A stretch of DNA of 7,764 bases from Planctomycetota bacterium (GTDB lineage Bacteria > Planctomycetota > PLA2), in assembly GCA_023150495.1 (NCBI GenBank), contig JAKLKT010000125.1, forward strand, positions 1 through 7,764, given 5' to 3'. The notes beneath the pieces are model-generated. The model made no database searches. It was not told the DNA's origin and saw nothing but the letters and a program-made list of their open reading frames with translations. The position numbers and the translations under genes were made by a program. Positions 1 through 6,978 of the stretch are shown in pieces. How positions within the stretch are numbered: position 1 is the first letter of the stretch; each line of letters opens with the position of its first letter.

Positions 1-5
1 GCCCG

Positions 6-1362
<1,357 letters not shown>

Positions 1363-1376
<14 letters not shown>

Positions 1377-3006
1377 GGCTCTCTCCTTGCGGCCGCCCGT
1401 TCCCCTGCCGGGGCGGCTCGAGCGGAAGTTCGACCGTGAACGTGGTGCCCTCTCCGGGCGTGGAGGCGACGCGGACCCGCCCGCCGTGGCGCTGGACGAT
1501 CCCGTACACCACGGCGAGGCCGAGGCCTACGCCCTTGCCCTCCTCCTTCGTCGTGAAGAAGGGCTCGAAGATGTGCGGCAGGTGCTCCTTCGGGATCCCG
1601 GTGCCCGTGTCCCGGACCTCCAGGGCGACATGATCGCCGTGGCCGGTGGCGCGGATCGTGAGCACGCCCCCGCGCGTCATCGCCTCGATGGCGTTCATCG
1701 CGAGCGCGAGCACGACCTGCTGCACCTGCGACGCGTCGCACGTGACGGGCGGCAGGTCCGCGGCGACGCCGACCTTGATCTCGATCCCAAGGAGCTCCGC
1801 CTTGTGGCGCAGCAGGAGGACGCAGCGCCCGATGAGCGGCGCGAGGGCCTCCTGCGCGAAGCGCGCGCCGGGTGTGCGGCTGAAGAGCAGCAGGTTCCTC
1901 ACGATCTCGCCGCACCGCGCCGCCTCGCCCTCGACGAGCTCGAGCGCGCGCGTCGCCTCCCCGTCCCACGGGGGCGAGCCGCTGCCCGCCCGGCGGCGCA
2001 GGAGCTTCGCGTAGGTCTGGATCCCCGCGAGCGGGTTGTTGATCTCGTGCGCGACGACCGCGGCGAGCTTGCCGAGCGACGCCATCTTCTCCACGAGCAT
2101 CATCTGCTCGTGCGTCCGCTCGAGCTCACGCGTCTTCTCGTCGACGCGCCGCTCGAGCGTCCTGTTCCACTCCTCGCGCTCGCGCCGCCCCCGCGAGATC
2201 TCGTCGACCATGCGGTTCCAGGACTCGGTCATCTCCCCGATCTCGTCGGAGGAGGTCACCGGCGCGCGGACCGACAGGTCGCCCGCCCCCACCTTGCGCG
2301 AGGCGTCCGTGATGCTGCGCACCGGCCGGAGCACCATGCGCCATGTGAGCGCGCCCGCGAGCACGAGCAGCGCGGCCGTGGTCGCGAGGAGGCCGAAGGC
2401 GAGCTGCCGCTCGGACGACGCCAGCTGCTTGTCGATCTGGGCGAGGGAGAGCTGGACGTCGAGCACGCCGAGGACCTGCTGCCCGGGCGGGTGGGCGTGG
2501 CAGGCGGCGGTCGAGCAGTCCGGCTCGTTGCGGATCGGCTGGATGATCGCCATGACCCGCGCGCCGCCGTTCCTCTCGAACACGCGCAGGCGGTCGGGCC
2601 GCTCGAGGCGCTCCAGCGGCCGGTCGGCGGCGTGGCAGACGTAGCACTGCTCCGCGCTCTTGTCGACCATCGACGCGACCTCCTCGGCCTTCGTCGACGT
2701 CCCGATCCGGCCCGACTTGTCGAAGATGCGGATCCGCTCGATGCCCGGCTGCGCGCCGATCGCGCGGATGATGCGCTGCAGGTCCTCCGGGTCGTTGTCC
2801 ATCATCGCGTCGCGGGTCGAGCGCAGGATCGTGTCCGCGATGCGGTCTCCGGAGAGATGCACCATGTCCGTCAGGTGGTCGCGCTGGAGCGACATGTTCC
2901 AGGCGCCGGCGGCGAGCAGGATGACGGCGGCCCCCAGGCAGAGCGCGAGGCCGTAGCGCACGGCCAGGCGCCGCCTGGGGGCCTTGGTGCGGGCGGGATC
3001 CGCCAC
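1363..3006 (-). CDS. Sensor histidine kinase with periplasmic c-type heme motifs
   Basis: Membrane-bound sensor kinase, 547 aa, the probable partner of the adjacent NtrC-family regulator. Segments: TM1 about 14-36; periplasmic sensor about 37-201; TM2 about 203-222; HAMP about 223-276; short coiled coil to about 305; HisKA with phospho-acceptor H320 in AHEINNPL; HATPase_c with N-box N438 (NAIEAM), G1 DTGTG (466-470), F-box FEPFFTTK (480-487) and G2 GVGLGLA (492-498). The sensor contains CYVCH (C121-H125), a standard CXXCH heme-c motif, and a second motif C164-X4-C169-H170, the CX4CH variant known from cytochromes c3. Two covalent hemes are therefore plausible, sensing redox state or a gas such as NO, CO or O2 (inference). 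The GTG start at 3006 shares one base with the preceding stop (TAGTG) and has GGGAGG (3018-3023) 11 nt upstream. The next Met, residue 38, would remove TM1. The frame stays open to about 4059, but that extension is an arginine-rich shadow of the HybB-like gene. Confidence 0.94.
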
Positions 3007-4196
3007 TACCGTTGGGCCCTCCCGAGCACGGCAGCGGGCACCTCGGCGGCGACGCGGACCGGCGCCAAGACCGGCTCGTGCGCCTCCTCCGGATAGACGT
3101 TGAACGTGCGGACACAGAAGCGGAACGCCGCGAAGCCGATCGCGATCATCATCAGGGTGATGAGCGCCTCGCCGAGGGACGGGATGTACCTGCCCCCCTG
3201 CGCCCCCTCGAATCCCGTGATGCTGACGTTCAGGCGGTGGCAGATGAAGCCGAGCACCACGAGCAGCGCCGACCCGTAGAGCCCGTGCGAGTTCGCGCGC
3301 ACCTTCGGGAAGGAGAGCAGCGCGAACGGCACCAGGATGCCCACCGCGAACTCGAGCTGGAAGAGCAGCGCCTCGTACGTGAGGCCGAAGGCCTGCCCGA
3401 TCACCCCGCGGTACGCGAGGTCGAACACGCGGAGCACGAGGTAGACGCCGAGCACGCCGACGAGCACGCGCCCGAGGTCCGAGAGCAGCGGCATCTCGAG
3501 CTGCCGGCCGAAGGCCCGCGCCGAGAGGTGCGACTCGACGATGACCATCGCGAGCCCCACCATCGCCGACGAGACGAAGAAGACGATCGGCAGCACCGGG
3601 GTGTACCAGAGCGCGTGCAGCTTGCCCGGCACGATGAGGTAGAGGGTGCCGAGCGAGGACTGGTGGAACGTGGAGAGCACGACGCCGAAGATCACCAGCG
3701 GCACGGTCACCGCCTTCTGGACCTTCCAGGCGCGCTTCCAGCCGATCCGCTCGAAGACCATGCCCGAGAACTCGAGGGCGAGGACCGCGGTGTACGACAT
3801 GACGCAGAGCGCCACCTCGAACATCACCGAGGTCGGGTTGCCCATGACGATCGGGTGCCAGATGTTCCACGGCTTCCCGAGGTCGAAGAGGAGCGCGGTC
3901 ACGACCATGACGTAGCCGAGGAAGGCCGTCAGCACCGCCGGCCGCACCACCGGCTTGAACCGCTGGATGTTGAAGATGTAGACCGTCGCCGTGAGCACGA
4001 AGCCGCCGGCCGCGAGGCCGACGCCGCAGAGGAGGTCGAAGCCGACCCAGAGCCCCCACGGGTACCGGTCGGAGAGGTTCGTCACCGAGCCGAGCCCCTG
4101 CGTGAACCGCATCACGGTCAGCACGAGGCCGACGCCGAGGAGCAGGTAGAAGGTCCCGCGCCAGAATCCGAAGCGGGAGTCGATCTGGTTCGTCAT
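3006..4196 (-). CDS. hybB: HybB/NrfD-type integral membrane subunit
   Basis: Polytopic inner-membrane protein of 396 aa in the NrfD/PsrC superfamily, HybB branch. Such subunits exchange electrons between the quinone pool and a partner iron-sulfur protein. It looks like HybB of E. coli hydrogenase-2 along its length: GLGSVTNLSDRYPWGLWVGFD (33-54 region), RPAVLTAFLGY (85-95), MFEVALCVMSYTAVLALEF (125-143), FERIGWK (148-154) and the hallmark HQSSLGTL (178-185). About nine or ten hydrophobic helices are visible, from about 14-30 to 342-362, and a roughly 30-residue Ala/Val/Arg tail follows the last. It follows the HybA-like ferredoxin with a 2-nt gap, the usual pairing. The ATG at 4196 has GAGGA (4204-4208) seven nt upstream, inside the end of the preceding gene. 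No hydrogenase large or small subunit is in the window, so the electron donor is unknown. The symbol is by similarity only. Confidence 0.93.
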   Translation of the reverse strand: MTNQIDSRFGFWRGTFYLLLGVGLVLTVMRFTQGLGSVTNLSDRYPWGLWVGFDLLCGVGLAAGGFVLTATVYIFNIQRFKPVVRPAVLTAFLGYVMVVTALLFDLGKPWNIWHPIVMGNPTSVMFEVALCVMSYTAVLALEFSGMVFERIGWKRAWKVQKAVTVPLVIFGVVLSTFHQSSLGTLYLIVPGKLHALWYTPVLPIVFFVSSAMVGLAMVIVESHLSARAFGRQLEMPLLSDLGRVLVGVLGVYLVLRVFDLAYRGVIGQAFGLTYEALLFQLEFAVGILVPFALLSFPKVRANSHGLYGSALLVVLGFICHRLNVSITGFEGAQGGRYIPSLGEALITLMMIAIGFAAFRFCVRTFNVYPEEAHEPVLAPVRVAAEVPAAVLGRAQR

Positions 4197-4198
4197 GG

Positions 4199-4984
4199 CT
4201 AGTTCCTCTCCTCGTGGCGCGCGCGCCCGTTGCCGCCGACGCGTCCCTCCGCCAGCGCGACCTCGTCGCGCCGGCGCGTGATCCACCAGATGGCCATGAG
4301 CGTGGCGGCGGAGACGACGCCGACGCCCGGGAGCTTCGAGAGGACCTGCCACGTCAGCTTGGGCAGCGGCTCGTTGCCGAGCGCCGCCTTGTAGCCGAGC
4401 GAGGCCACCTCGTGCGGGGCGAGGAAGAGCACCGACGTCCCGCCGAGCTCGTGCTCGCCGTAGACGTGCGGGTAGTAGTCGCGCGGGCTCTTCTTGATGC
4501 GCTTCCAGGCCTCGGCGAGCAGCTCCTTGCGCGTGCCGAAGACGGTCGCGCCCTTGGGGCACGCCTCGGCGCACGCGGGCTTCCTCCCCTCCCGCTGCCG
4601 GTCGATGCACATGTCGCACTTGCGGACCGCGGGGACCGCCTTGTCCCACTCGTACCGCGGGATGTTGAAGGGGCAGGCCACCATGCAGTAGCGGCAGCCG
4701 ATGCACTTCGAGGCGTCGTACACGACCGGCCCCTCCTCCGTCCGCTTCAGCGCCCCCACGGGGCAGACGCTCTGGCAGGAGGGCTGGACGCAGTGCCGGC
4801 ACATGTTGCGGATCGGGTAGTCGTCCTCGACCACCATGGTCGTGTAGCAGGTCGCGGAGAGCGTCGTGGCCCCTTCGGGATCCCCGGCGAAGCCGTGGCT
4901 TTCCATGCAGGCCTTGACGCAGTTCCGGCAGCCCACGCACTCGACCATGTCGAAGAGGAGGCCGGTCGGTTCCTTGCTGCTCAT
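4199..4984 (-). CDS. hybA: HybA-like 4Fe-4S ferredoxin subunit, C-terminal membrane anchor
   Basis: Electron-transfer protein of 261 aa with sixteen cluster cysteines in four groups: C16/19/22/26, C62/65/70/74, C94/97/100/104 and C123/126/138/142. This is the DmsB/HybA arrangement of four [4Fe-4S] clusters. HybA-like signatures include GCRYCMVACPFNIPRY (96-111), the block after the last cluster FGTRKELLAEA (149-159), and YPHVYGEHELGGTSVLFL (171-188). One hydrophobic helix (about 219-236) ends in RRR and should anchor the C-terminus, as in HybA. Unlike E. coli HybA there is no Tat signal: the protein starts MSSKEPTGLLFD and reaches the first cluster within 16 residues. The upstream frame overlaps the GcvH-like gene and has no hydrophobic stretch. 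The domain is therefore either cytoplasmic or exported with a partner. The ATG at 4984 overlaps the upstream stop as ATGA and has AGGGAG (4992-4997) seven nt away. It probably passes electrons to or from the adjacent HybB-like subunit. C46 is an extra cysteine outside the four motifs. Confidence 0.94.
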   Translation of the reverse strand: MSSKEPTGLLFDMVECVGCRNCVKACMESHGFAGDPEGATTLSATCYTTMVVEDDYPIRNMCRHCVQPSCQSVCPVGALKRTEEGPVVYDASKCIGCRYCMVACPFNIPRYEWDKAVPAVRKCDMCIDRQREGRKPACAEACPKGATVFGTRKELLAEAWKRIKKSPRDYYPHVYGEHELGGTSVLFLAPHEVASLGYKAALGNEPLPKLTWQVLSKLPGVGVVSAATLMAIWWITRRRDEVALAEGRVGGNGRARHEERN

Positions 4985-5694
4985 CGGATGTCTCCCTGGC
5001 CGTCCGGGGTGCCCGTGAGGAAGAAGCGGGTGGTCAGATCGCGCCAGTCGGCGGGGTCGAGGTGGAGGGCGAAGTCGCGGGCGGGCTCGCCGCCGTCGGC
5101 CATGACCGAGCCGGAGAGCGCCATGAGCCGGCAGGTGAGCTGCTCGCGCGCGTCCTCGGTCCAGCGGCGCGCGAGCGACCCGGACATCAGGTTCCTGAGG
5201 TTCGCCGCGAGGTTGCCGGAGCGCAGCTTGAAGAGCCAGCCGCGGCCGTACGGATCCTCGGTCAGGACCGTCGGCTCGCGCCGGATCTCCCTGTTCACAT
5301 CGACGACCTCGCCCTCGACCGGGGCGAGCATGTCGGTCCGCTTCCCGTCGGCCTCGAGGCCCACGGCCTTCGCGCCCTGGCGGAGCCAGGCGCCGACCGC
5401 CGGCAGCCTCACGCCGGTCGCGGGACCGGTGAGCCGCCGCGCAAAGTCGTCCATGCCGACGACGACCGTGTCCGGGGAGACGACGCGGGCCCACATGTGG
5501 CCCGGGTGGTAGTAGAGGCGTTCCGGCAGCTCGTACCCGGCGACCCAGAGGGGCTCCTCGGCGAGCTCCGGGACGGGCGCGGGCACCGCCGCCGTCTGGG
5601 GCGCCGCGACGGTCTTCGCCGCGCGGAGACGGTGGACGATGAAGTCCAGCGTGCAGAAGAGGATGAATGTGGCGAGCGCGAGAAGGACGGCCAT
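4981..5694 (-). CDS. Membrane-anchored GcvH-like protein lacking the lipoyl lysine
   Basis: Protein of 237 aa and first gene of the operon. An N-terminal helix (about 2-20, followed by HRLRAAK, which suggests the rest is cytoplasmic) and an Ala/Pro linker (about 28-45) precede a domain with the glycine-cleavage H-protein pattern: YYHPGHMWARV (61-71), TVVVGMDDFARRLTGP (76-91), LAPVEGEVVDVN (123-134) and EDPYGRGWLFKL (146-157). In true GcvH the lipoylated Lys of ESVKAASD lies eight residues before the Pro of APV. Here that position is Gly117 in LEADGKRTDMLAP; the nearest Lys, K118, is one residue later. Normal lipoylation, and hence a glycine cleavage role, is doubtful. An extra C-terminal region (about 165-237) is not part of GcvH. 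The ATG at 5694 has AAGGAG (5705-5710) ten nt upstream, and a sigma-54-like promoter lies just above. ATGA coupling to the ferredoxin gene suggests it works with the HybA/HybB module. Its exact role is unknown; true gcvH would be shorter, unanchored and near gcvT/gcvP. Confidence 0.88.
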   Translation of the reverse strand: MAVLLALATFILFCTLDFIVHRLRAAKTVAAPQTAAVPAPVPELAEEPLWVAGYELPERLYYHPGHMWARVVSPDTVVVGMDDFARRLTGPATGVRLPAVGAWLRQGAKAVGLEADGKRTDMLAPVEGEVVDVNREIRREPTVLTEDPYGRGWLFKLRSGNLAANLRNLMSGSLARRWTEDAREQLTCRLMALSGSVMADGGEPARDFALHLDPADWRDLTTRFFLTGTPDGQGDIR

Positions 5695-5730
5695 GGGACC
5701 TGAGCTCCTTTCTGTGTCGCCGGTCCCTAG

Positions 5731-5746
5731 CGCAATGCCTGTTCCC
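5731..5746 (-). promoter_or_regulatory. Candidate sigma-54 promoter for the redox operon
   Basis: On the minus strand the element reads GGGAACA-GGCA-TTGCG. It has the GG-N10-GC spacing required by sigma-54 and matches TGGCACG-N4-TTGCA at 8 of 12 positions, including GG, TT and GC. The -12 element would put the start of transcription near 5720, giving a leader of about 26 nt that contains the AAGGAG of the GcvH-like gene at 5705-5710. The same core, GGGAACA-N4-TTGC, faces the divergent gene at 6293-6308, which strengthens both. The -24 box is not ideal (GGGAACA, not TGGCACG). GGAAC also resembles an ECF-sigma -35 box, so that alternative stays open. Confidence 0.5.
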
Positions 5747-5763
5747 GCATCGCGAAGCGCCCT

Positions 5764-5776
5764 GCCGCGGCCGCCG
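5764..5776. repeat. 13-bp GC-rich direct repeat (paired with 5810-5822)
   Basis: GCCGCGGCCGCCG occurs at 5764-5776 and 5810-5822, 46 bp apart, and contains the palindrome GCGGCCGC. With such base composition, chance duplication is quite possible. Confidence 0.35.
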
Positions 5777-5779
5777 TAA

Positions 5780-5794
5780 CCGCCTGCCGCGCAA
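5780..5794. repeat. 15-bp direct repeat, copy 1
   Basis: CCGCCTGCCGCGCAA occurs here and again, identically and in the same orientation, at 5891-5905, 111 bp away, flanking the palindrome at 5854-5868. A shorter form, CCTGCCGCG, occurs at 5761-5769. It could be a regulator site or chance in GC-rich DNA. Confidence 0.5.
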
Positions 5795-5853
5795 CGACTT
5801 CGAGCAGCCGCCGCGGCCGCCGAAAGACCCGTCACCGCTGTTGAAGGACTCCA

Positions 5854-5868
5854 CGACAGCCGCTGTCG
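5854..5868. promoter_or_regulatory. 15-bp palindrome, candidate enhancer site
   Basis: CGACAGC-C-GCTGTCG is a perfect inverted repeat with 7-bp arms and a 1-bp centre. Its centre is about 129 bp upstream of the -12 element of the redox-operon promoter, a usual distance for an NtrC-family dimer site. An imperfect copy (13 of 15 identical) lies at 5931-5945, and half-sites occur at 5837-5843 (GCTGTTG) and 6129-6135 (GCTGTCG). Assignment to the regulator encoded in this operon is inference. Confidence 0.45.
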
Positions 5869-5890
5869 AAGAGCGCCACGCGCTTCCCAT

Positions 5891-5905
5891 CCGCCTGCCG
5901 CGCAA
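5891..5905. repeat. 15-bp direct repeat, copy 2
   Basis: Second identical copy of the 15-mer at 5780-5794. Flanking bases differ (ACGACTT after copy 1, GGGGTTA after copy 2), so the shared unit is the 15-mer only. Confidence 0.5.
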
Positions 5906-5930
5906 GGGGTTACGCCGCCGTGGAGGAAAC

Positions 5931-5945
5931 CGACGGCCGCTGTGG
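5931..5945. promoter_or_regulatory. Second, imperfect copy of the palindrome
   Basis: CGACGGCCGCTGTGG differs from the palindrome at 5854-5868 at two positions. The centres are 77 bp apart. Paired sites of unequal quality are common for NtrC-type activators, which bind enhancers cooperatively; that use here is inferred. Confidence 0.35.
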
Positions 5946-6146
5946 CGTTGTTCCACGATTCGAGGGGGCTCCGGGGGCCATCCCTACGCGACCGCCGCGC
6001 GCGGGGGGTCGCGCGCTCCCTCTCTCGCAGGGACGCGAGGTGCGGGTTCGCCATGCCAGGCCAGCGCGGCGGCACTCCCCCGGGCGCGCGATCCTGCGCG
6101 CGATTCCCGGCCGCCGCCGCACGAAACGGCTGTCGCATGCCCACAT

Positions 6147-6162
6147 TGCAAGGCGTGCGCCA
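6147..6162 (-). promoter_or_regulatory. Further sigma-54-like promoter core
   Basis: On the minus strand this reads TGGCGCA-CGCC-TTGCA, matching TGGCACG-N4-TTGCA at 10 of 12 positions with exact GG-N10-GC spacing. It is the best consensus match I found in the gene-free region. It points towards the redox operon, but transcription would begin near 6137 and leave a leader of about 440 nt before the GcvH-like start. It could be a distal promoter, drive a small RNA, or be a chance match. Confidence 0.35.
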
Positions 6163-6292
6163 GATCCGGGGCCCCCGCACCCCCCCCCGAATCGCCCCGG
6201 CGCACCGTTTCCGTTGCTGCGGGATCTGCACCAGCGCGCCCGTTTGCGCGCGCGGGGCGTCCCGCCTGCCCCGAATCGCGATCGTCCCGTTC

Positions 6293-6308
6293 GGGAACAT
6301 CGATTGCT
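6293..6308 (+). promoter_or_regulatory. Candidate sigma-54 promoter for the secreted-protein gene
   Basis: Reads GGGAACA-TCGA-TTGCT with GG-N10-GC spacing. Its -24 and TTGC blocks are identical to the oppositely oriented element at 5731-5746. Transcription would start near 6319, giving a leader of about 57 nt that holds the hairpin at 6322-6340 and the GGGAGG ribosome-binding site at 6364-6369. It suggests that the secreted protein belongs to the same regulon as the redox operon. Confidence 0.5.
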
Positions 6309-6321
6309 CCCCTCGAGGTGC

Positions 6322-6340
6322 GCCCGCGGCAGGCGCGGGC
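6322..6340 (+). other. GC-rich hairpin in the probable 5' leader
   Basis: GCCCGCG-GCAGG-CGCGGGC gives a perfect 7-bp stem with a 5-nt loop, ending 23 nt before the GGGAGG of the next gene. No T-tract follows, so it is not a typical terminator. It would lie at the very 5' end of a transcript from the 6293-6308 promoter and might stabilise it. Confidence 0.4.
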
Positions 6341-6375
6341 CGCGCAACACGACCATTGCAAGCGGGAGGCACACG

Positions 6376-6888
6376 ATGAGGTTCACCATGTCCGCGATCG
6401 CGGTCGCGGTCGTTCTCGCGCTCGTCCTGCCCTTCGGCGCGGAGGCCGGAGGGTACGGCGCGGTGAAGGCGACGATCTACGAGGGTGCCGAGTACGACGG
6501 GAACCCGGGTCCGGGGTTCCTGTCGCGCACCTACGCGAACGGCGACGAGGTCGGGTTCGCGATCCTCAACGCGACCGGCGGCGACACGATGAACGTCCTG
6601 GTCAAGATCAAGGACGGGCTCCCCGACACGGAGTTCGCCGTCACGGTCGTGCCGGGCAACTGGGCGGCCGAGACCAAGACGCTCACGACGGACAAGAACG
6701 GGAAAGGCTCGCTCTCGTTCGATCTCGACATCCCGCAGTTGTACATCGACGAGGGCGTCGCGCACATGAAGGTCATCCTCACGAGCGCGGACGGCGACAT
6801 CTACGTCACGGACACCCGGGACCCGCCGTTCGTCAACCCGCCGGATGCGTATCCCGGCTCCACCACCCACGCCGTCAACCTGAAATAG
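6376..6888 (+). CDS. Secreted protein of unknown function, 170 aa
   Basis: I do not recognise the family. The first 25 or so residues form a signal peptide: basic R2, hydrophobic core MSAIAVAVVLALVLPFG, and a likely cut after AEA (about residue 25). The mature protein of about 145 aa has no cysteine and no CXXCH. It is rich in Gly, Asp, Thr and Val with alternating hydrophobic segments such as TFVLxV-like stretches, which suggests a small beta-sandwich outside the inner membrane. It is also rich in acidic residues and ends in a Pro-rich segment (DPPFVNPPDAYPG) before the terminal NLK. The ATG at 6376 has GGGAGG (6364-6369) six nt upstream; the frame is open further upstream but without signal or similarity. 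It is monocistronic: divergent from the redox operon and followed by a strong hairpin. The promoter core shared with that operon hints at common regulation, but no function can be assigned. Confidence 0.85.
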   Translation: MRFTMSAIAVAVVLALVLPFGAEAGGYGAVKATIYEGAEYDGNPGPGFLSRTYANGDEVGFAILNATGGDTMNVLVKIKDGLPDTEFAVTVVPGNWAAETKTLTTDKNGKGSLSFDLDIPQLYIDEGVAHMKVILTSADGDIYVTDTRDPPFVNPPDAYPGSTTHAVNLK

Positions 6889-6903
6889 GCACCTCCTGAA
6901 CAC

Positions 6904-6934
6904 GGGCGCGCCGGGCCCTCATGCCGGCGCGCCC
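6904..6934 (+). terminator. Strong GC hairpin after the secreted-protein gene
   Basis: GGGCGCGCCGG and CCGGCGCGCCC form a perfect 11-bp stem around the 9-nt loop GCCCTCATG, starting 15 nt after the stop codon at 6886-6888. No T-run follows (CCACACCG), so it is not a classical intrinsic terminator. In high-GC bacteria such hairpins often end or protect transcripts. It separates the secreted-protein gene from the cytochrome operon. Confidence 0.6.
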
Positions 6935-6978
6935 CACACCGTCTGCGCCTCCTGCGCCTGCGTGGTAGGTTGCCGGCC

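Larger units (their letters stand above)
5695..6375. other. Gene-free divergent regulatory region
   Basis: I find no convincing gene in these 681 nt between the divergent GcvH-like and secreted-protein genes. The open frames here are Arg/Gly/Pro-rich translations of GC-rich DNA, lacking a ribosome-binding site or recognisable family. The region does hold three sigma-54-like promoter cores, a 15-bp palindrome with an imperfect second copy, further GCTGTNG half-sites, two pairs of direct repeats, and two GC hairpins (5997-6016 with 7-bp arms, and 6322-6340). It is long for a simple divergent promoter, so a small RNA or long leader cannot be excluded. Confidence 0.75.

Noticed and set aside
3007..4059. 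Long N-terminal extension of the histidine kinase frame (898 residues in total)
   Set aside because: The extension is Arg/Gly/Ala/Pro-rich low-complexity translation lying across the clearly real HybB-like gene. The kinase has its own GTG at the TAGTG overlap, followed by a proper membrane helix.
3012..4202. Plus-strand 396-residue frame opposite the HybB-like gene
   Set aside because: Highly charged, repetitive His/Glu/Asp/Arg composition typical of the antisense of a GC-rich membrane-protein gene.
4981..5694. Annotation as a functional glycine cleavage H protein
   Set aside because: The lipoyl-lysine position is Gly, the protein has a membrane anchor and extra C-terminal region, and no gcvT or gcvP genes are nearby.
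5902..5918. Minus-strand GGCGTAACCCCTTGC as a sigma-54 promoter
   Set aside because: GG and GC are 11 bases apart, not 10, and the -24 box matches poorly.
5997..6016. GC hairpin (7-bp arms, 6-nt loop) as a terminator
   Set aside because: No T-run on either strand and no gene ends nearby. Alternating GC of this kind arises easily at this base composition.
6345..6360. Plus-strand CAACACG-ACCA-TTGCA as a sigma-54 promoter
   Set aside because: The -12 box and CACG are good, but the near-invariant GG is missing (CAA). Transcription would start about 5 nt before the ATG at 6376, leaving no room for the ribosome-binding site.
5910..6389. Minus-strand 159-residue frame in the divergent region
   Set aside because: Arg/Gly/Pro-rich without any recognisable domain or good ribosome-binding site. 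It overlaps the promoter, leader and start of the secreted-protein gene.
6970..6978. TTG at 6970 as the start of the cytochrome b-like gene
   Set aside because: It would add only three residues and leave no ribosome-binding site at proper spacing. The ATG at 6979 has AGG at 6967-6969.
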